Shown piece after piece: positions 59,855-64,000 of a DNA stretch of 64,000 bases. Made by a program: the position numbers and the translations under genes. The notes under the pieces are model-generated. The model saw only the letters and a program-made list of their open reading frames with translations. It did not search any database and was not told where the DNA came from. Each line of letters starts with the position of its first letter. Position 1 is the stretch's first letter. The stretch lies in the NCBI GenBank assembly GCA_002189035.1, contig CM007991.1, positions 4,650,001 to 4,714,000 of the forward strand, given 5' to 3'. The stretch is from Utricularia gibba (Eukaryota > Streptophyta > Magnoliopsida > Lamiales > Lentibulariaceae).

Positions 59855-60300
59855 TATCAAAATATGGAGGGTTTCTCCTTGTTAAAACAAACCATCCACC
59901 TATAAATAGATTAAAACAAGATCACCTTTCTTACTGAACTTCATATATAAGGCATGCTCATGAGGGCAGATTAAAACATTTTCTTTGATCAGAAAAGAAG
60001 GAATCGTCATATTCCAACTTTTAGAGTCTGCTTCAAACTATGCAACTTATTTACATAACCCAATTGTTGCTCAACATATACTTCCTCCTCAAGCACCCCA
60101 TCCAAAAATGTTGACTTGATGTCCATTTGATGAATCTATTCCTTCATTTTGTTTGTATCCCTTAGCCACAAGTCTGGTCCTGAACTTATAAAAGTTTCCA
60201 TTGGCATCTTTCTTAACATGTTGCACCCATTCCTTCATTTTATTAATAGGCTTGGAAGGGAGTCTTGGAAACATTAGCGGACAAGGCATTGAATGCAATA
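59855..60300 (-). mobile_element. Old copia element, right part (RT N-terminus)
   Basis: Minus-strand pieces NKMKEWVQHVKKDANGNFYK and RLVAKGYKQNEGID near 60160-60250, then a remnant of the VEEEVYVEQ box near 60080, and HILIT just before the insertion, corresponding to the YVDDILIT active-site box. It continues at 54577 on the other side of copia copy 2. Confidence 0.7.
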
Positions 60301-60824
60301 CATATAGTCAAGATGGCCATATAGAGCAAATATGTAACCATTCGCAATAAAAGTTCATTAGGAAACATGAAAAATAAACAATAACATTTAACAAATCATG
60401 ATTCCCTTATTATGTAACCATTTACGTGCATGGTTGTACCTCCTAAATCTCAGTAACTTCAGTTTGGCAATCTTAGAAACTAACATCAAGAGGCTTTTGT
60501 GACTTTGGGCTCATGAAATCAGTAGAGGGGTGCCACCCCCTTTACGAACCTCAAAAGTTGCAACCCCTTTTTCCTTTTCCTTTCAATTTCTCGACCTCAT
60601 ACCATCTGGTGGCTAAAACTTCATAAAAAGTTTCTTCAAGCATGCTTGACATAATAGAGTGTGTATCCACAACTCATGACACATCATGATACACATGGAT
60701 ACTAGGTCATATTTTATATACTTTTCCTTATTTTACAAATTAAAATCATTTGAAAGCTCAGGATCAGAGCTTTCTCCAAAACAAAAATCATTGAAATTGA
60801 GCACCTAAAAGGAGAATTACAAAA
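60301..60824. other. Non-coding, nothing recognised
   Basis: Between the old copia and the second CRM element; no coding or repeat similarity. Confidence 0.5.
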
Positions 60825-61411
60825 TGATGTGACCCTCTAATATATTGAGATTAGCAACCCACGTACAATAGATGATTCTGAAGCTTAGCAACTAACCTAC
60901 CCAAGTCTACCCTCAAGAGAATGAATCTCATGCAACCAGACTTCGAAACAAAGAAAATTAGGAGCCACACTTCAGAAAAGAGAAGGGATTGGAAGTGATA
61001 ATCCTAGAACACCACAAGCTCAAAACTTGATAAGTTAAGAGTGTACAAGCACTCAAAGAGGAGGAGAATCCTCACCACATACATGAAAAATGACTAAAAG
61101 TCCTGAAATAGAACATTTCTAGAGTATTTATACTCTAGAATTGGGCTCTAACATTACATAGTCCAAACTAAATGAAATAGAAAAGTCTAACAAGCTGAAT
61201 GCTCTAAGTTAAGTCCATCTTCAAGTAGTTGAGCTCTTTTGATGGGATGTCTTCAAGCCCATGTTTGATTCCAATGGTATTGAATAGACCCTTAAGTGTA
61301 TCTTCAACCATCTTTGTCTTGCTCCTAGTCATTGGTCCTGGTGGAATCATCTTTCTTTCTAATTCCTCATCATTCTTCAAATAAACTTCATTATCTTCCT
61401 GGGGCTCATCA
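60825..61411 (-). repeat. 3' LTR of CRM copy 2
   Basis: 587 bases, TGATG...CATCA; 18 bases shorter than copy 1 near 61362 (an in-frame loss of six residues in the pol tail). Contains the dyad with TATAAATA near 61120. Confidence 0.93.
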
Positions 61412-64000
61412 TCCCCCCTTTCTTTAGGAAGATTCGTCCCTGAATCTGTATCCATGTCGAAAAGAGACAAATCAGCAACATTAAAAGTTGAATGAACAGA
61501 ATACTCACCTGGTAAATCTAGCTTGTACGCATTATCATTAACGCGCTCAACAACTTGGAAAGGGCCATCTCCACGAGGTAGAAGTTTGGACTTTCTCTTT
61601 GTGGGAAATCTCTCCTTCCTAAGATGAAGCCAAACCCAATCTCCAGATTCAAATACAACTTTGCGTCTCCCCTTGTTTGCTGCTGATGCATACTTTGCAT
61701 TGTTGCATTCAATCTGTTGTTTCACCTTTTCATGCAATCTTCTGATTGCATCAGCTCTCTTCTTGCCATCTAAACTAACTTTCTCATCACAAGGCAAAGG
61801 TAACATATCCAAAGGTGTAAGAGGATTAAAACCATAAACGACTTCAAATGGAGATAATTTAGTAGTCAGATGCATGGTTCTATTGTAAGCAAACTCAACA
61901 AGTGGCAAACATTCCTCCCAAGTCTTAAGATTTGATTTAATCATAATCCTAAGTAAGGTAGAAAGTGTGCGATTAGTTACCTCAGTTTGCCCATCGGTTT
62001 GAGGGTGACATGTTGTTGAGTATAACAGCTTAGTGCCAAGTTTACTCCAAAGAACTCTCCAAAAGTGACTAAGAAACCTTGCATCTCGATCAGAGACAAT
62101 AGTTAGGGGCATTCCATGAAGTCTAACAACTTCCCTAGAGAAGAGATCAGCCACATGAGATGCATCATCAGTTTTATGGCAGGGAATAAAATGTGCCATC
62201 TTTGAAAACCTGTCCACAACAACGAAAATTGAATCTCTACCCCTTTGGGTACGAGGTAAGCCTAAAACAAAGTCCATAGAAATGTCCACCCATGGTTGGG
62301 AAGGAGTAGGGAGTGGAGTATACAAACCATTAGGGGCAGTGGTTGATTTAGCCTTCCTACAAGAGATACATCTAGAACAAATTCTTTCAACATCCCTTCT
62401 CATGTGTGGTCAAAAGAAATGTTGGGTGAGAGTATCAAGAGTCTTTTTAACACCAAAATGTCCCATTAGTCCCCCACCATGAGCTTCTCTAACAATAAAA
62501 TCACGTATGGAGCAAGAAGGAATGCACAGCCTATCTTTCCCATAAAGAAAACCATCTTTCCTGAAGAATAGTCCAGATGGAGCAAGTTCACATGCCTTAT
62601 AAATATCCCCAAAATCGTGATCATGAACATATAAGTCAATGATGGAAGCAAATCCAAGAATTCTTGCATCAAGATTGGCTAAAAAGAGTGTACCTTCGAG
62701 ATAAAGCATCAGCAACCACATTCTCCTTACCTTTCTTGTATTTGATCACATATGAAAATGTGTCAATGAATTCCACCCACTTAGCATGTGTTCTATTCAG
62801 CTTTCCTTGAGCCTTCAAATGTTTGAGAGACTCATGATCAGTGTGTATCACGAACTCCTTAGGCCACAAGTAGTGCTGCCATGTCTCCAAAGCTCTAACC
62901 AACGCAAACAACTCTTTGTCATATGTTGGATAGTTGAGGGTGGCACCATGAAGCTTCTCACTAAAATAAGCAAGTGGACGTCCCTTTTGCATCAACACAG
63001 CACCAATCCCTAAACCTGATGCATCACATTCAATTTCAAAAGTATCAGAAAAATTTGGAAGTGCTAGGAGAGGTGTTGAGCAAAGCTTATTCTTGAGTTG
63101 TTTGAAAGCATGTTCCTGCTCATCTCCCCAATGAAATGCATGATTTTTCTTGATCAACTGGGTGAGGGGTGCTGCTATAGAACTGAAGTCCCTAACAAAC
63201 CGTCTATAGAAACTTGCTAAACCATGAAAACTCCTAACTTCACCCACTGATTTAGGTGTTGGCCATTCTTTAATTGCTCTTACTTTCTCTTCATCCACAG
63301 CTACTCTTGCATCACTTACAACATATCCAAGAAAAGAGACACTATTTGTGCAAAAGACACACTTCTTGATGTTAGCAAACAACTTCTCTTTTCTAAGAGT
63401 ATCTAACACATCTTTCAAATGCCCTAAATGTTCCTCAATACTCTTACTATAGATAAGAATATCATCAAAATAAACAACAACAAATCTACCTATAAAAGGC
63501 CTAAGAACGTGATTCATCAATCTCATAAAGGTGCTAGGAGCATTGGTTAACCCAAAAGGCATAACAACCCACTCATAGAAACCAAACTTAGTTTTAAAAG
63601 CAGTTTTTCACTCATCACCTTCCTTCATTCTAATTTGATGATACCCACTTCTCAAATCAATCTTACTAAAAACACAAGCACCATGCAATTCATCAAGCAT
63701 ATCTTCAAGTCTAGGGATAGGATGTCTATACTTGATTGTGATGTTGTTGATGGCGCGACAATCAGTACACATCCGCCAAGTTCCATCAGACTTTGGAACC
63801 AATAACACTGGTACTGAGCAGGGGCTCATGCTCTAACGCACAAATCCTTTAAACACCAATTCCTCAACTTGTTTTTGTATTTCCTTCGTCTCCTCTGGAT
63901 TGGCTCGGTATGCTGGTCGGTTTGGGAGTTGTGCTCCAGGGACAAGGTCAATTTGATGCTCAATCTCTCTAAGGAGGGGTAAGCCTTGAAGTTCTTCTGG
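61204..64000 (-). pseudogene. pol: pol of CRM copy 2, incomplete at window end
   Basis: RT (YFDDILIYS), RNase H (ECDASG, HTDHESL) and integrase ([29 protein letters not shown]). The integrase and tail frame 61204-62403 (399 codons) is open through the polypurine tract into the LTR and ends KMDLT, showing the undamaged design that is frameshifted in copy 1. Defects: TAG for a Glu codon at 63833-63835, TGA for Trp at 63608-63610, a one-base gain near 62683, and TGA for Trp at 62410-62412. Confidence 0.92.
61412..61425 (-). promoter_or_regulatory. Polypurine tract of CRM copy 2
   Basis: Element sense AAAGAAAGGGGGGA directly before the LTR; six G, in frame with pol on both sides. Confidence 0.88.

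Larger units (their letters stand above)
60825..64000 (-). mobile_element. CRM-type Ty3/gypsy retrotransposon, copy 2 (cut by window end)
   Basis: Same family as 1-6362. The 3' LTR (60825-61411), polypurine tract and pol are present; gag and the 5' LTR lie beyond the right edge. The five bases before the LTR are CAAAA. Nearly identical to copy 1 in pol, but with its own stops and a frameshift. Confidence 0.93.

Noticed and set aside
61204-61700. Classical chromodomain at the end of CRM integrase
   Set aside because: No aromatic cage-like sequence after GDGPF; only the short CRM-type tail is visible.

Overview
The window is nuclear plant DNA, most likely from a eudicot, made almost entirely of transposable elements of different ages inserted beside and inside one another. 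The evidence is: plant-type Ty3/gypsy elements of the CRM (centromeric chromovirus) and Athila lineages, Ty1/copia elements, an L1-type LINE fragment, MITE-like inverted-repeat elements, and one fragment similar to a BRI1-type receptor kinase. CRM and Athila elements often sit near plant centromeres, so a (peri)centromeric origin is plausible, but I saw no satellite array. The species cannot be told from this sequence. I found no intact functional host gene. Nearly all long coding regions lie on the minus strand.

Layout. 1-6362: CRM-type element, minus strand, left LTR cut by the window edge. 6363-10790: old fragments (LINE, copia with an internal insertion, and a plus-strand gypsy integrase). 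11082-about 17300: decayed Athila-type element with a tRNA-Asp-like primer site. 17303-18150: coding-like sequence of unknown nature, with a second, split copy at 47690-52390. 18282-23695: complete copia element (copy 1, target duplication GTAAT). 23701-26885: no recognisable gene. 26886-28000: inverted-repeat DNA element carrying a long TTC microsatellite. 28696-29039: LTR-like fragment. 29040-40111: larger Athila-type element with an ATHILA-ORF1-like ORF after pol; its 5' LTR is truncated and fused to gag. 40202-40603: second inverted-repeat element. 41731-41988: BRI1-like leader and LRR N-cap fragment. 43740-46030: two copia fragments in opposite orientations. 46031-53620: AT-rich DNA with scattered LTR and gag remnants and a third inverted-repeat element. 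54054-60300: old copia element split by copia copy 2 (54578-59849, target duplication GAAGT). 60825-64000: second CRM-type element, running off the right edge.

How the parts relate. Each LTR element encodes Gag, protease, reverse transcriptase/RNase H and integrase for its own replication, but every copy here carries stops or frameshifts, so none looks autonomous. The most informative pair is the two copia copies: they have different target duplications, hence separate insertions, yet share two in-frame stops, which suggests they were copied from an already defective parent with proteins supplied by another element. In both the CRM and copia families the end of pol reads through the polypurine tract into the 3' LTR, and in both the G-run length differs between the two copies and changes the reading frame.

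No dramatic new system such as a defence island or CRISPR is present. The least explained items are the two-copy coding-like unit, the candidate intron after pol in the larger Athila element, and the receptor-kinase fragment.
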